NCBI RefSeq assembly: GCF_014217835.1
Contig: NZ_CP055263.1
Coordinates: forward strand, 992,001 to 1,056,000
Reading direction: 5' to 3'
DNA length: 64,000 nucleotides
Origin: Metabacillus sp. KUDC1714
GTDB taxonomy: Bacteria > Bacillota > Bacilli > Bacillales > Bacillaceae
Part shown: in pieces, positions 1 to 9,270 of the stretch
Layout of the letters: every line of letters starts with the position of its first letter
How positions within the stretch are numbered: the stretch's first letter is position 1
The notes under the pieces: model-generated
The model's database searches: none
The model's input: the letters and a program-made list of their open reading frames with translations, nothing else
What the model was told of the DNA's origin: nothing
Translations under genes and position numbers: made by a program

Positions 1-106
1 AAGCATTTGATTGATAAATAGGCACAGACCTGGCACCTGTCATTGAATCTTTCTTTAGCCCTCCGTGAATTGTGACCGTTTCAGGCCGGTAATTTTTCTC
101 TTGCAT
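1..106 (-). CDS. MetY-type O-acetylhomoserine sulfhydrylase, N-terminal fragment (cut by window edge)
   Basis: Only the first 35 codons are in the window. They read MQEKNYRPETVTIHGG followed by a KKDSMTGARSVPIYQ stretch, the usual N-terminus of Cys/Met-metabolism PLP enzymes of the MetY/homocysteine synthase type, where the SRAVPIYQT region precedes the PLP-binding core. The start has a strong AGGAGG eight bases upstream. In this family the enzyme makes homocysteine from O-acetylhomoserine and sulfide. A related cystathionine synthase or lyase cannot be excluded because the catalytic lysine lies outside the window. No S-box riboswitch is visible in the short upstream gap. Confidence 0.7.
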   Translation of the reverse strand, partial: MQEKNYRPETVTIHGGLKKDSMTGARSVPIYQSNA

Positions 107-204
107 CTTAACTCCTCCTATTACAAGATGTATTTATCAAAAAATACTTCACTGTTGGTTTTGAATTCTAAGATGCAAATTCCTATACCTATTAGTCTAC
201 CTAT

Positions 205-234
205 ATAGTAAACGATTTCAAACTTCAGATTCAA
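205..234 (-). promoter_or_regulatory. Candidate sigma-A promoter for the MetY-type gene
   Basis: On the minus strand a TTGAAT (-35) and TACTAT (-10) are separated by 18 bases, about 100 bases upstream of the sulfhydrylase start. Sequence match only; a second TTGAAA nearby could serve as an alternative -35. Confidence 0.35.
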
Positions 235-247
235 GGATTTCCCCTTA

Positions 248-565
248 TCAACTTAACTTTATGATTGCCTCGAATTTTAAAAAATTACGATAAGACCCTT
301 TGATCGTAATTTTCCCAAAAGCAATTAATTGCTTTAAGCTTACAGTGTTTAATAATACTTGTTCGAGGTCATAGCCTTCTCCTTCCATGACAAAGTCAAT
401 TTTCGAAGGTTGAGTATGTAACGTTTTAGCCCCTTTTGATGATAGTTCAATAAAATGACTAATCTCTTGCTGAGGTTTTATTTCTACTATTAGAGTTTGA
501 TTCAAAAGTATTGGAGTTAAAAACCGAGCTTTATTAAAATTAGAAATAAACGTTGTCATATACAT
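248..565 (-). CDS. YusD-like small SCP2-type protein
   Basis: A 105-residue protein. Its C-terminal two thirds (VEGEG-like acidic turn, then a segment with GKITIKGSYRNFLKFEAI) resembles the sterol-carrier SCP2 fold of small Bacillus proteins such as YusD, which in B. subtilis lies in the same position before yusE. The function is unknown; SCP2 folds bind lipids. The ATG at 565 is preferred because GGAGG sits eight bases before it; the longer frame to 586 would place that ribosome binding site inside the gene. Assignment rests on position and a weak family likeness. Confidence 0.6.
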   Translation of the reverse strand: MYMTTFISNFNKARFLTPILLNQTLIVEIKPQQEISHFIELSSKGAKTLHTQPSKIDFVMEGEGYDLEQVLLNTVSLKQLIAFGKITIKGSYRNFLKFEAIIKLS

Positions 566-773
566 AAAAAAAACCTCCGATATCAATCAAGCTATTTAAT
601 AACTTCATTGAATCACGGAAGAATCCTTTATTAATAAGTCGACAGTTTCTGCTTATTTATTCATTATTTGTGGGATTATTAATATTTCCCAAGAAATATG
701 TCATATTAGCAAGACTTACCTGAATCTTTATACTACCTATCTTATTTGTTTTATGAATCATAGGTCATGCTTC

Positions 774-1088
774 CTATCCATTAATAGTGGAATATTGCTT
801 TATTTTTTCAAGTAAGTATCCAACTGAATGAAACGCATAAATCTTTTCCTTTTCTTGGCCATTTTCATAAATGAGTAAGCAAGGTACACTTTCGATTCCA
901 AGCTCTTTAGCCTCGTTAGGAAAGTAATTTAAGTTAACAGAATAGATGTGAATAGCGGGAACTAATTCATCTACGACAGATAACATTCGTTTAGCTACTT
1001 GACATGTTCCACACATCGGAGTGTATAAATAGAAAACCATTAGACCATCTCTTTGTATTGTAAGCTGTTTCTCTTCCCATTCAATCAT
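774..1088 (-). CDS. yusE: YusE-like thioredoxin-fold protein
   Basis: A 104-residue thioredoxin-fold protein with the active-site motif CGTC in the stretch YTPMCGTCQVAKRML, and the cis-proline region ESVPCLLIYENGQ about 45 residues later. Length and neighbours match B. subtilis YusE. Probably a cytosolic thiol-disulfide oxidoreductase; the substrate is unknown. It lies 22 bases after yusF on the same strand, so the two are likely cotranscribed. The ribosome binding site (AAAGGTG) is rather far from the ATG. Confidence 0.75.
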   Translation of the reverse strand: MIEWEEKQLTIQRDGLMVFYLYTPMCGTCQVAKRMLSVVDELVPAIHIYSVNLNYFPNEAKELGIESVPCLLIYENGQEKEKIYAFHSVGYLLEKIKQYSTING

Positions 1089-1110
1089 ATTTAAATAATG
1101 TTACACCTTT

Positions 1111-1458
1111 CTAAAGAAATTTCGCATCCACATCAATATTTGCACTTAGTAAAACAGAAGCAACATGGTGATCTGGTGCAGTCGCTACTTCACGATAGGC
1201 TCTGTCGATATAAATATGCGATGCCTCTGGAAATTCCCTCTTGAATTGTTTACGAAGTCGATCCCCTGCATCATCAGAGTCCACTAAAATATAGACATCT
1301 TTTAAAAATAATTCATCAATTAATTCATCAAGCTTTGTTACACTTATCGTTCCATTTGTGCAGATAATTTCGATTGATTCGTTTAACACATTTAGAACTT
1401 TCTTTTTATCTGATTTCCCTTCGACAATTAACACTTTTTCAACCTCAACTAACGACAT
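1111..1458 (-). CDS. yusF: YusF-like TOPRIM-domain protein
   Basis: A 115-residue single-domain TOPRIM protein. The catalytic-type glutamate is in LIVEGKSDKKK near the N-terminus and the DxD motif is in ILVDSDDAGD near the middle, as in small primase-like TOPRIM proteins and ribonuclease M5-like proteins. B. subtilis YusF has the same place upstream of yusE; its substrate is not known. The ATG at 1458 follows AGGTG at good spacing, and the open frame begins three codons earlier. Likely first gene of a yusF-yusE unit. Confidence 0.75.
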   Translation of the reverse strand: MSLVEVEKVLIVEGKSDKKKVLNVLNESIEIICTNGTISVTKLDELIDELFLKDVYILVDSDDAGDRLRKQFKREFPEASHIYIDRAYREVATAPDHHVASVLLSANIDVDAKFL

Positions 1459-1683
1459 AAACATCACCTGTTTTTATAGTAAAAGTCTTTTCTATAAACT
1501 ATTCGATTTGTCGAGGTTGTTTCCTCTTTATTAAATGTTTTTTCTTAAGTTTTATTTAAGGTATTAAAAAACACTTTAAATAAACACGAATTACCGAAAA
1601 AACGATTTGAAAGAAACGACCACATAACTAAAGCGCAAGTGCCTGTGAAGTGTTTAAAACATCAACCATTTGGAAAACAGTGT

Positions 1684-1716
1684 GCAAAAAAGAGCAGTGG
1701 AGCAATCCACTGCTTC
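1684..1716 (-). terminator. Terminator after yusG
   Basis: Minus-strand hairpin of 9 bp (GAAGCAGTGG pairing with CCACTGCTC), followed by a T-rich tract. It starts at the yusG stop codon. Confidence 0.75.
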
Positions 1717-1952
1717 TAGCACCAGCCATTTTCGTCATCACAGTCAACGTATTTTTGGTCTGATCCTGTTATAACATCTGCAAATTGATAAAACCGACTA
1801 TTATTGAATTCATAGCCAGTTTTTAAATCATAATTATTTTCTGATACCATCTGGCCAATCATTTCTTTTTCAAGATAAAGATTTAATTGCCCATCAGTAA
1901 ATTTACCTACAACTCGATCTGTTATATCTAAACGTTGCTTTTCAAAAGACAT
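1716..1952 (-). CDS. yusG: YusG-like protein (DUF2553)
   Basis: A 78-residue soluble acidic protein, the same length as B. subtilis YusG and in the same order between yusF and gcvH. No catalytic motif is visible; the C-terminus ends in DDENGWC. The GGAGGGTGTCCAT before the ATG is a strong ribosome binding site. It has its own terminator directly after the stop. The 250-base gap between it and yusF holds only A+T-rich DNA and a worn fragment of the AAGCGCAAGTGCC-type dispersed repeat near 1632. Function unknown. Confidence 0.75.
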   Translation of the reverse strand: MSFEKQRLDITDRVVGKFTDGQLNLYLEKEMIGQMVSENNYDLKTGYEFNNSRFYQFADVITGSDQKYVDCDDENGWC

Positions 1953-2078
1953 ATGGACACCCTCCTTTACCTATTTGTAGGATGTCCTTAATATATGACT
2001 TCATTCAGTGGGATTTTTTTCATTCCACTGATATGGTAGTGCATAAAACGCCACATACTGTCCTTCGTCGGATGTTAA

Positions 2079-2462
2079 TTAATCTTCATTTGTCATTTCT
2101 TCATATTGTTCAGCTGTCATTAAATTCTCTACGTCAGCCACATTAGCAGGTTCTACCACAATCATCCAAGCCTTTTCATATGGAGATTCATTTACATATT
2201 CAGGGCTGTCATCAAGATCTTCATTAATTTCAACTACTTTACCGCTGATTGGGGCATATAGCTCAGATACAGTTTTCACTGACTCAACGCTACCGAATGG
2301 CTCGTCCGCTTTAACCTCGTCGCCTACCTCTGGTAATTCTACAAAAACGATATCGCCAAGCTCAGATTGTGCGAAATCTGTAATACCAATACGAACCTTT
2401 TCTCCTTCTACTTTTACCCATTCATGTTCTTCAGAATAACGAAGTTCTTTTGGTGTGTTCAT
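2079..2462 (-). CDS. gcvH: Glycine cleavage system H protein
   Basis: A 127-residue lipoyl-domain protein, the exact length of B. subtilis GcvH. The lipoylation lysine lies in [11 protein letters not shown], with the flanking FGSVES and [12 protein letters not shown] strands. It carries the aminomethyl group between the P, T and L proteins of glycine cleavage, and in Bacillus also serves as a lipoyl relay for octanoyl transfer to E2 subunits. The ATG at 2462 is chosen because GGAGG is eight bases upstream; the longer frame to 2480 contains that site. The other gcv genes are not in the window. Confidence 0.95.
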   Translation of the reverse strand: MNTPKELRYSEEHEWVKVEGEKVRIGITDFAQSELGDIVFVELPEVGDEVKADEPFGSVESVKTVSELYAPISGKVVEINEDLDDSPEYVNESPYEKAWMIVVEPANVADVENLMTAEQYEEMTNED

Positions 2463-2601
2463 TTTCATTACCTCCAGCATTCATTTCAATTTTTAGTTGT
2501 CATATACAAGGGATGACCTAGATTCTAATTACTTGATTACAATTATTGAGTTAGTCAATATTGTTTTACCAGTTTATAGCAGAGTATGCAAGAAGTATCT
2601 T

Positions 2602-2961
2602 TTAATTTTTCCAATTATCTGCATACTGTTCTTCCTTAAACCCAACTGTGACACCCTTTTCTCCAACTGCAATTGGTCGTTTAATTAACATACCATCTGA
2701 AGATAATAATTCAATCATCTCTTCCTCAGACATTGTAGCTAATTTATCCTTAAGCCCAAGCTCGCGATATTTTTGTCCGCTCGTGTTAAAGAACTTTTTA
2801 AGCTCCAAACCACTTTTCTTATAAAAAGATGAAAGTTCCTCCTTAGATGGTGGATTCTCAACTATATGTATTTCATTAAAGTCAACATTGTGTTCTTCTA
2901 ACCATTTTTTCGCCTTACGACATGTACCACATTTAGGATACCAATAAAAATCTAAAGACAT
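2602..2961 (-). CDS. yusI: ArsC/Spx-fold reductase-like protein YusI
   Basis: A 119-residue ArsC-family protein with CGTC in FYWYPKCGTCRKAKKWL at the N-terminus and the RPIAVGEKGVTVGFKEEQY stretch typical of the C-terminal half. It corresponds to B. subtilis YusI (118 residues), which also lies between gcvH and fadE. The two-cysteine motif suggests a thiol-dependent reductase or Spx-like fold. True arsenate reduction is not supported by context, as there is no arsR or arsB. Probably monocistronic. Confidence 0.8.
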   Translation of the reverse strand: MSLDFYWYPKCGTCRKAKKWLEEHNVDFNEIHIVENPPSKEELSSFYKKSGLELKKFFNTSGQKYRELGLKDKLATMSEEEMIELLSSDGMLIKRPIAVGEKGVTVGFKEEQYADNWKN

Positions 2962-3141
2962 ACCATATCACCACCCAAACTACATTTTCATTTAACTTTA
3001 TCTTATCATATCCACTCATACAAACCTAATTAGAAATATTCTAATTTCATACATTTTATAAATAACTCAGACACTCTGTCATTTCGTAAAAACTTGAGAA
3101 ATGACTTAGCAGGCTTAATGGCAACAGGCTCCCTTAAAATT

Positions 3142-3178
3142 GAAAGAAGACAATCCAAAGTAACGATTGTCTTCTTTA
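3142..3178 (-). terminator. Terminator downstream of the fad operon and MITE copy 1
   Basis: A 10-bp perfect stem (GAAGACAATC with GATTGTCTTC) followed by T-rich sequence on the minus strand. It lies beyond the MITE that sits between it and fadE, so it was probably the original fadE terminator before insertion. Confidence 0.6.
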
Positions 3179-3196
3179 CCTCTTCGTTTTATGCTA

Positions 3197-3415
3197 AGGC
3201 TCTATTCTAAAAGATTGTTGTTTTTGAACAAAACTGATTAGGGTGATTGGAACGGATATGCGAGACTCCTGTGGGAGTAGCGGGATAGATGAGACCCCGC
3301 AGGCGCTTCGCGCTGAGGAGGCTCATCGCCCGCCCCACGGAAAGCGAGCATCCTGGGGCGCCAATCAACCAACCCAATACTATTTTAAAAGCAACAAAGT
3401 TTGCGAAAACAGCCT
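3197..3415. mobile_element. MITE-like element, family 1, copy 1 (219 bp)
   Basis: The element begins AGGCTCT and ends CAGCCT. The ends form imperfect inverted repeats of about 24 bp (AGGCTGTTTTCGCAAAC against AGGCTCTTTTCTAAAAG). The G+C-rich core carries GAGACCCCGCAGGCGCTTCG and CTCATCGCCCGCCCCACGG. It is flanked by ATGCTA on both sides (3191-3196 and 3416-3421), a 6-bp target duplication. Copies 2 and 3 in this window (19932, 63491) share the sequence in the opposite orientation. There is no coding capacity, so movement would need a transposase acting in trans. Confidence 0.8.
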
Positions 3416-5198
3416 ATGCTAAATACGCATTTTTATCAATTATTGCAGCTGCAATTTCTCTTTTCTTTCCAATCACATTAATTGGGGTATGACGGGTAAA
3501 CTTACGTAATGCCGAAATCATCATTCTTAATGAATCCCCTGATTCAACTGCGATCAATGATTCTTTAGCATGTGCTTCGATTTCATTGAAAGCTTCCTGG
3601 CAGTAAACTTGAGTATAGAGAAGCTTTTGTTTATTTTTCTCTTCTCCTGTTTTTGCAATTGCTTTTTCTGTGCGTAAAATTGCTGATTCCATCGCATACA
3701 CATTGCTTACAATATCAGCAATATTGACAAGGATCTCTTGCTCTTTTTGAAGTTCCTTTCCATACTTTTGTGCCGCTAATCCAGCAATAAGCACACCGAT
3801 TTTCTTAGCATTTTTCAGCAGATATTTTTCTTGCTCAAGAGTGCCCTCACCAACCTCCTCAGGCATTAGCATCATTAGCTCTTCTTGTAAGCTTTGAGCT
3901 TTCTGGAATAGAGGGAGCTCACCTTTCATTGCTTTTCGTAGATAAGTACCAGGGACTAATAGACGATTAATCTCGTTCGTACCTTCAAAGATTCGATTTA
4001 TACGCGAATCTCGGTACACACGCTCAACCTCGTATTCTGCCATAAATCCATATCCACCATGAATTTGAACTCCTTCATCCACTACATAATCGAGTGTCTC
4101 GGAGCCAAATACTTTATTTAATGAGCATTCAATTGCATATTCTGCAATTGATGCAGCTACCTCTTTACCATCTTTTATCTGTTCATCGGTTAAACGGCTC
4201 ATCCGATCCTCGAATAATCCAACAGTTCGATATACTGAGCTTTCCATTGCATAGGTTTTAGCTGCCATATTAGCAAGCTTTTCCCCGATAAGTGAGAACC
4301 GAGAGATTGGTGTTTTAAACTGTTGTCTCTGGTTTGCATATTGAACAGAAACGTCTATTACCCGCTTTGCACCACCAATTGTTCCTACAGCTAATTTATA
4401 GCGACCAATGTTTAATATATTAAAAGCAATCACATGCCCTTTACCAAGTTCACCTAATAAGTTTTCTTTAGGTACCATCGCATCTTCTAAAATTAATGTT
4501 CTTGTCGAAGATCCCTTTATCCCCATTTTCTTTTCTTCAGGCCCAGTTGAAACACCTGGATATTCCTTTTCAACAATAAATGCAGAGAAGTGCTCTCCAT
4601 CGATTTTTGCATAGACAATAAAGACGTCAGCAAATCCTGAGTTGGTGATCCATTGCTTTTCTCCATTTAACACATAATGTGTACCTTCAGCATTTAACTT
4701 TGCGGTTGTTCTTGCACCAAGTGCATCTGAACCTGAGTTTGGTTCAGTAAGTGCATATGCAGCTAGCTTTTCCCCAGTAGCTAGATCCGGTAAATATTTT
4801 TGCTTCTGTTCTTCATTGCCGAACAGAACGATTGGCAGTGAGCCAATTCCTACATGGGCACCAAAGGATAATGAAAAGCTTCCTCCTCTTGAGATCTTTT
4901 CGGTTATTAAAGCAGAACTAATCTTATCAAGTCCTAATCCACCATATTCTTCAGGAACATCTGCACCTAATAGCCCAAGTTCACCAGCTTGTTTTAGGAG
5001 CTTCACTGACTTTTCGAACTGATGATTTTCGATATCTTCAAGATGAGGCAATACTTCATTTATAACAAAATCCTCTGTCGTCTTTGCAATCATTTTATGC
5101 TCATCTGTGAAATCCTCAGGTGTGAATATTCGATCATATGAAACATCTTCAATTAAAAAGCTACCACCTTTAAGACTAGAGTTAGTTGTATTTGACAT
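3414..5198 (-). CDS. fadE: Acyl-CoA dehydrogenase FadE
   Basis: A 594-residue flavoprotein, the same length as B. subtilis FadE (YusJ), catalysing the first oxidation of acyl-CoA beta-oxidation. The acyl-CoA dehydrogenase core occupies about the first 400 residues: [23 protein letters not shown] and the FAD-binding [19 protein letters not shown]. It includes [10 protein letters not shown], whose glutamate is the usual catalytic base. A helical C-terminal extension follows. The ATG at 5198 follows GGGGG at eight bases; the longer frame runs through that site. Third gene of fadN-fadA-fadE. Its stop codon spans the junction with MITE copy 1. Confidence 0.95.
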   Translation of the reverse strand: MSNTTNSSLKGGSFLIEDVSYDRIFTPEDFTDEHKMIAKTTEDFVINEVLPHLEDIENHQFEKSVKLLKQAGELGLLGADVPEEYGGLGLDKISSALITEKISRGGSFSLSFGAHVGIGSLPIVLFGNEEQKQKYLPDLATGEKLAAYALTEPNSGSDALGARTTAKLNAEGTHYVLNGEKQWITNSGFADVFIVYAKIDGEHFSAFIVEKEYPGVSTGPEEKKMGIKGSSTRTLILEDAMVPKENLLGELGKGHVIAFNILNIGRYKLAVGTIGGAKRVIDVSVQYANQRQQFKTPISRFSLIGEKLANMAAKTYAMESSVYRTVGLFEDRMSRLTDEQIKDGKEVAASIAEYAIECSLNKVFGSETLDYVVDEGVQIHGGYGFMAEYEVERVYRDSRINRIFEGTNEINRLLVPGTYLRKAMKGELPLFQKAQSLQEELMMLMPEEVGEGTLEQEKYLLKNAKKIGVLIAGLAAQKYGKELQKEQEILVNIADIVSNVYAMESAILRTEKAIAKTGEEKNKQKLLYTQVYCQEAFNEIEAHAKESLIAVESGDSLRMMISALRKFTRHTPINVIGKKREIAAAIIDKNAYLA

Positions 5199-5261
5199 AA
5201 AAAATTCCCCCATTGTCTAAGTATTGTTAAAGTGCACTAAATTTAGTTCCCTATAAATCTA

Positions 5262-6437
5262 TTATATTAACTCAAATACACCTGCTGCTCCCATACCTCC
5301 ACCTATACACATTGTGACAACACCGAATTGTTCATTGCGACGTTTCATTTCATGAATGAGTGATAGCGTTAGTTTAGTACCTGTACAACCAAGTGGATGT
5401 CCTAGCGCAATTGCCCCCCCATTGACGTTAACTTTATCTTCATCCAGACCAAGCTCCCGAATAACTTGTATGGATTGAGAAGCAAACGCTTCATTTAATT
5501 CAAATAATCCGATATCTGAAAGCTCTAATCCTGCATATTTTAATGCTAATGGTACAGCAGCAACTGGACCAATCCCCATCACTTCAGGTGGCACTCCTGC
5601 GACAGCAAATGAACGAAACTTTGCCATTGGTGTATACCCTAGTGAGCCCGCTTTTTCTCGATCCATTAACATGACCGCCGCTGCACCATCACTAGTTTGT
5701 GAAGAGTTACCAGCTGTAACAGAACCCTTTGTAGAGAAAGCTGGTCGTAGCGTTGCTAAAACCTCAGCTGTCGTATTAGAGCGTACTCCCTCATCTTGTC
5801 TGAACTGTACAACCCGCTCTCTAAGTTTATGATTAGAATCAACTGTTCTAATGGGAACATCAACCGTCACAATTTCTTCAGCAAATTTCCCTTCATTAAT
5901 TGCGGTTGCTGCTCTTTGATGGCTTCTTACTGCAAAGGCATCTTGATCTTCTCTGGAAATACTAAATTTTTGAGCGACTTGCTCAGCTGTATGCCCCATT
6001 CCCATATAATATTCTGGTGCATCCTCAGCTAGTCTAGCATTAGGTCTAACAACATGCCCCATCATCGGAACAAGACTCATTGATTCCGCACCACCTGCTA
6101 TAGCAGTTTCAGAATGACCCAGCATTATTTTTTCTGCGCCATATGCGATACTTTGTAAGCCAGATGAACAATAACGGTTAATCGTCACTGCTGGTACTGT
6201 ATATGGAAGACCAGCCAATGCCCCAATATTCCTTGCCATATTAAGCCCCTGCTCTGCTTCAGGCATAGCACAGCCAATAATTAAATCATCGATATTCCCC
6301 TGGTAATCCCCTGCCCGTTTTAATGTTTCCTTTACAACTAACGCACCAAGATCATCAGGGCGCATATTCGCTAATGTTCCTTTTTTTGCTCTCCCTACTG
6401 GTGTTCTAGCACCTGCCACAATGACTGCTTCACGCAT
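5262..6437 (-). CDS. fadA: Acetyl-CoA acyltransferase (thiolase) FadA
   Basis: A 391-residue thiolase that cleaves 3-ketoacyl-CoA to acetyl-CoA plus a shortened acyl-CoA. The nucleophilic cysteine is Cys90 in [11 protein letters not shown]. The histidine is in [15 protein letters not shown] and the second cysteine in [11 protein letters not shown], all in the expected order for the family. It lies between fadN and fadE with gaps of about 40 and 60 bases and no terminator, as in the B. subtilis yusLKJ operon. Regulation is expected through the FadR operator upstream of fadN. Confidence 0.95.
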   Translation of the reverse strand: MREAVIVAGARTPVGRAKKGTLANMRPDDLGALVVKETLKRAGDYQGNIDDLIIGCAMPEAEQGLNMARNIGALAGLPYTVPAVTINRYCSSGLQSIAYGAEKIMLGHSETAIAGGAESMSLVPMMGHVVRPNARLAEDAPEYYMGMGHTAEQVAQKFSISREDQDAFAVRSHQRAATAINEGKFAEEIVTVDVPIRTVDSNHKLRERVVQFRQDEGVRSNTTAEVLATLRPAFSTKGSVTAGNSSQTSDGAAAVMLMDREKAGSLGYTPMAKFRSFAVAGVPPEVMGIGPVAAVPLALKYAGLELSDIGLFELNEAFASQSIQVIRELGLDEDKVNVNGGAIALGHPLGCTGTKLTLSLIHEMKRRNEQFGVVTMCIGGGMGAAGVFELI

Positions 6438-6479
6438 ACCTTAAAACCTCCCTTTGTCACACTATTCGTTATATTTCTC

Positions 6480-8864
6480 TTAATTTCTAAGCGGCTTCCC
6501 TTTTACGAGCATATGTTGCATACGTTGTTGAGATTTGCCCTCGGCAACTAAACTTAAAAATGCTTCCTTTTCCAAATCGAGCAGATACTGTTCATCTACT
6601 TCAGTACCGAATGGAACTCTTCCACCAGCAATAACAAAAGCAAGTTTTTTGGCAATTTTTAAATCATGATCAGAAATGAAGCCTGAAAGGTACATAGATT
6701 GTGCACCAAGTAGTAATGTTGCATAGCCAGTTTCACCAACAACAGGTATTTTCTTTCTAGTAGGAGGTTGGTAGCCATTATCATGCAGTTCAATGACGCG
6801 CTGTTTTGCATCGTATAATAGGTGATCACCATTAATACTAATCTTGTCACCGTCATTTAAAAATTGATTTTCCCTCGCTTCTGCAGCTGATGTTGAAACC
6901 TTTGCCATTGCAACTGTTTCAAACACTCTATTTGCAACTGCTTGTAAATCAAAATCTACACCTTTAGGCATATTGTTTAATTGCTTAATATAGAGCTCTT
7001 TATTTCCTCCCCCACCTGGGATTAATCCTACCCCAACTTCAACTAATCCCATATATGTTTCAGAGGATGCTTGAATACGGCTAGCAGGTAAACAAATTTC
7101 GGCACCTCCACCTAGTGCCATTCCAAATGGTGCAGCTACAACAGGCTTATTACTATATTTAATCCTCATCATCGCTTGTTGGAACTTGCGGATAACCATA
7201 TCGATTTCAAAGAGGTTATCGTCTTGAGCTTCCATTAATATCATGCCAAGATTTGCTCCCACGCAGAAGTTTTTGCCTTGGTTTCCAATAACAAGTCCTT
7301 TATAATTTTTTTCTACTTCATCGATAGCAAAATTAATCATTTGGATGATATCTAGACCGATTGCATTACTTTTTGAGTGAAATTCAAGCAATGCCACATT
7401 ATCCCCTAGATCAATCAAACTTGCACCACTGTTTTTCTTTATGACGCCATTGACTTCTTTGTGTGTTTTTAAATCAATTACTTTTGCATTTATTCTAACT
7501 TGGCGATATTCTCCATTAAAATAGAAGAATAGTACACCATTTTCTTTTCGATAGAATGTCTCAAAGCCCTTCTCAACCATCTCTTTTACCCAAGCAGGAA
7601 CGGTAAATCCCCTTGTTTCCATTACTTCTATGGCTTGCTTAACACCAATTGCGTCCCAAAGCTCAAACGGACCAACTTCCCAACCAAATCCCCATTTCAT
7701 AGCGCTGTCGATCGCGACAATATCATCGGCAATATCTCCAAGCAGCTCTGCAGAATAGATGAGCGTCGGAATGGTGATATTTTGTAAAAGAAGCCCTGCC
7801 CGATCCTTAGAATATATAAGCGCTTTCAATTTATCATTTAATCCCTTAGCCTGTTTAGCAAGCTCCATTGATGGACACGTTATTTTCTTTTTCTCTTCAT
7901 ACTCAAACGTTTCAGGATTTAATTCAAGAATTGTTTTGCCTTCTTTTTTATAAAACCCCTGACCACTTTTACTTCCTAACCAACCATTATCCAGCATTGT
8001 TTGCATGAATGCCGGAACCTCAAATACCTCTTTTTCCTTGCCATCTACTTGGTCATAGACGTTTCTAGCCACATGTGCAAACGTGTCTAAACCAACGACA
8101 TCAAGTGTTCGAAAGGTTGCACTTTTCGGTCTGCCAATAAGAGGTCCTGTTACAGAATCAACTTCACCAACACTGTATCCCCCTTTAAGCATTTGTTGGA
8201 CAGTTACCAGTAATCCATACGTACCAATGCGATTAGCTATAAAGTTAGGTGTATCCTTTGCTTCAACAACACCTTTACCTAAAACATCCTCTCCAAATGT
8301 TTTCATAAACGATAATACCTTTTCATCGGTATCCTTTGTTGGTATCACTTCTAATAGCTTTAAATAACGTGGTGGATTGAAAAAATGTGTTCCAAGGAAA
8401 TGCCTTCTAAAATCCTCTGAACGACCTTTTGCCATTGCTTCAACAGATATTCCTGATGTATTTGAACTAATAATACTACCATGTTTTCTATGTTTATCAA
8501 CTTCAGCAAAAACCTTTTGTTTTACTGCTAAATTCTCAACAACTACCTCAATTACCCAATCAACTTCAGCAAGGCGAGGTAGGTCATCTTCAAGGTTGCC
8601 TGCTTCTATAAGATCAATATTTCCCTTTACTGTTAATGGAGCTGGCTTTTGTTTTAGCAGCTTTTTTATAGATGTTGCTGCATTACGGTTTCGAACTGAC
8701 TTATCTTCTAAGGTTAACCCCTTCTTAACTTCATCCTCATTCAATTCACGTGGCACAATATCCAATAGTAAGACAGGGATGCCGATATTAGCTAAATGTG
8801 CTGCAATTCCTGAGCCCATTACCCCTGAACCTAATACTGCAGCTTTCTTAATATGTTGGCTCAT
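6480..8864 (-). CDS. fadN: 3-hydroxyacyl-CoA dehydrogenase / enoyl-CoA hydratase FadN
   Basis: A 794-residue two-domain enzyme. The N-terminal NAD-dependent 3-hydroxyacyl-CoA dehydrogenase has GSGVMGSGIAAHLA at the NAD site and SNTSGISV and GTHFFNPP further on. The C-terminal enoyl-CoA hydratase/crotonase domain has NFCVGANLG and the GGGAEICLP oxyanion region. First gene of the fatty-acid degradation operon. The open frame runs to 8900, but the ATG at 8864 follows GGGGG at seven bases, and the upstream part is the FadR operator, so 8864 is taken as the start. B. subtilis FadN has 789 residues. Confidence 0.95.
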   Translation of the reverse strand: MSQHIKKAAVLGSGVMGSGIAAHLANIGIPVLLLDIVPRELNEDEVKKGLTLEDKSVRNRNAATSIKKLLKQKPAPLTVKGNIDLIEAGNLEDDLPRLAEVDWVIEVVVENLAVKQKVFAEVDKHRKHGSIISSNTSGISVEAMAKGRSEDFRRHFLGTHFFNPPRYLKLLEVIPTKDTDEKVLSFMKTFGEDVLGKGVVEAKDTPNFIANRIGTYGLLVTVQQMLKGGYSVGEVDSVTGPLIGRPKSATFRTLDVVGLDTFAHVARNVYDQVDGKEKEVFEVPAFMQTMLDNGWLGSKSGQGFYKKEGKTILELNPETFEYEEKKKITCPSMELAKQAKGLNDKLKALIYSKDRAGLLLQNITIPTLIYSAELLGDIADDIVAIDSAMKWGFGWEVGPFELWDAIGVKQAIEVMETRGFTVPAWVKEMVEKGFETFYRKENGVLFFYFNGEYRQVRINAKVIDLKTHKEVNGVIKKNSGASLIDLGDNVALLEFHSKSNAIGLDIIQMINFAIDEVEKNYKGLVIGNQGKNFCVGANLGMILMEAQDDNLFEIDMVIRKFQQAMMRIKYSNKPVVAAPFGMALGGGAEICLPASRIQASSETYMGLVEVGVGLIPGGGGNKELYIKQLNNMPKGVDFDLQAVANRVFETVAMAKVSTSAAEARENQFLNDGDKISINGDHLLYDAKQRVIELHDNGYQPPTRKKIPVVGETGYATLLLGAQSMYLSGFISDHDLKIAKKLAFVIAGGRVPFGTEVDEQYLLDLEKEAFLSLVAEGKSQQRMQHMLVKGKPLRN

Positions 8865-8881
8865 GCTTTTTCCCCCTTTTT

Positions 8882-8899
8882 TGAATGAATACTCATTCA
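8882..8899. promoter_or_regulatory. FadR operator upstream of fadN
   Basis: TGAATGAATACTCATTCA is an 18-base, almost perfect palindrome matching the B. subtilis FadR (YsiA, TetR family) box TGAATGANTANTCATTCA. It lies 17 bases upstream of the fadN start, where bound repressor would block the operon in the absence of long-chain acyl-CoA. Confidence 0.9.
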
Positions 8900-9050
8900 T
8901 TTTTCTCCCAAAAAAAATGACCCTTGCGAATTAGTTCCTTTATTCTTAATATAAAAGATTTTGAAAATTTCTTCAATACATTTATGATATTTTTTCCTAA
9001 ATAATCAAATTCCACTTTGGGAAAGCTAGTTTCTTAGGAGGTGATAGTTC

Positions 9051-9206
9051 ATGGCACGTTTAAAAAAGGATCCTTCAAAAGCTGGTGTTAGTGCTGCAAG
9101 TGTTAAGGGCAACGCTGGTCCTACAAATGAAAAAGCAGGTGGCGGAAAACGCACAAGCCAAAACCAGCAATATAAGCAACATAATATGGGAAATGATAAC
9201 ATGTAA
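9051..9206 (+). CDS. yuzL: YuzL-family small basic protein
   Basis: A 51-residue protein, too short for most ORF callers, reading MARLKKDPSKAGVSAASVKG and ending in QHNMGNDNM. Its ribosome binding site is excellent (AGGAGGTGAT, 7 bases before the ATG). It matches the YuzL family, which in B. subtilis sits near yusL/yusM. It is very hydrophilic, rich in Lys, Gly and Asn, and probably disordered. Small basic proteins of this look are often sporulation-associated, but the function is unknown. It is divergent from fadN and convergent with fadM. The long open frame on the opposite strand here (9026-9214) is a shadow. Confidence 0.8.
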   Translation: MARLKKDPSKAGVSAASVKGNAGPTNEKAGGGKRTSQNQQYKQHNMGNDNM

Positions 9207-9216
9207 TTTTTCAATG

Positions 9217-9257
9217 GTCTAACCCCTCCGCTTTTTTACACTATTGGAGGGGTCTGG
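9217..9257. terminator. Bidirectional terminator between yuzL and fadM
   Basis: ACCCCTCC pairs with GGAGGGGT across a T-rich 16-base loop, between two convergent genes. Neither side has a long T tract, so efficiency is uncertain. Confidence 0.55.
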
Positions 9258-9270
9258 CCCTGCTTACATA

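Noticed and set aside
107..247. S-box (SAM) riboswitch before the MetY-type gene
   Set aside because: The gap is only 141 bases and lacks the conserved S-box core; an ordinary promoter is visible.
3289..3492. Arg/Pro-rich frames in the MITE copies (also near 19924 and 63454)
   Set aside because: They translate the G+C-rich core of the non-coding element in different frames; no start signals or conservation of protein sense.
9026..9214. 62-residue minus-strand frame rich in Pro and Phe
   Set aside because: Exact antisense of yuzL, which has a perfect ribosome binding site and family match on the plus strand.
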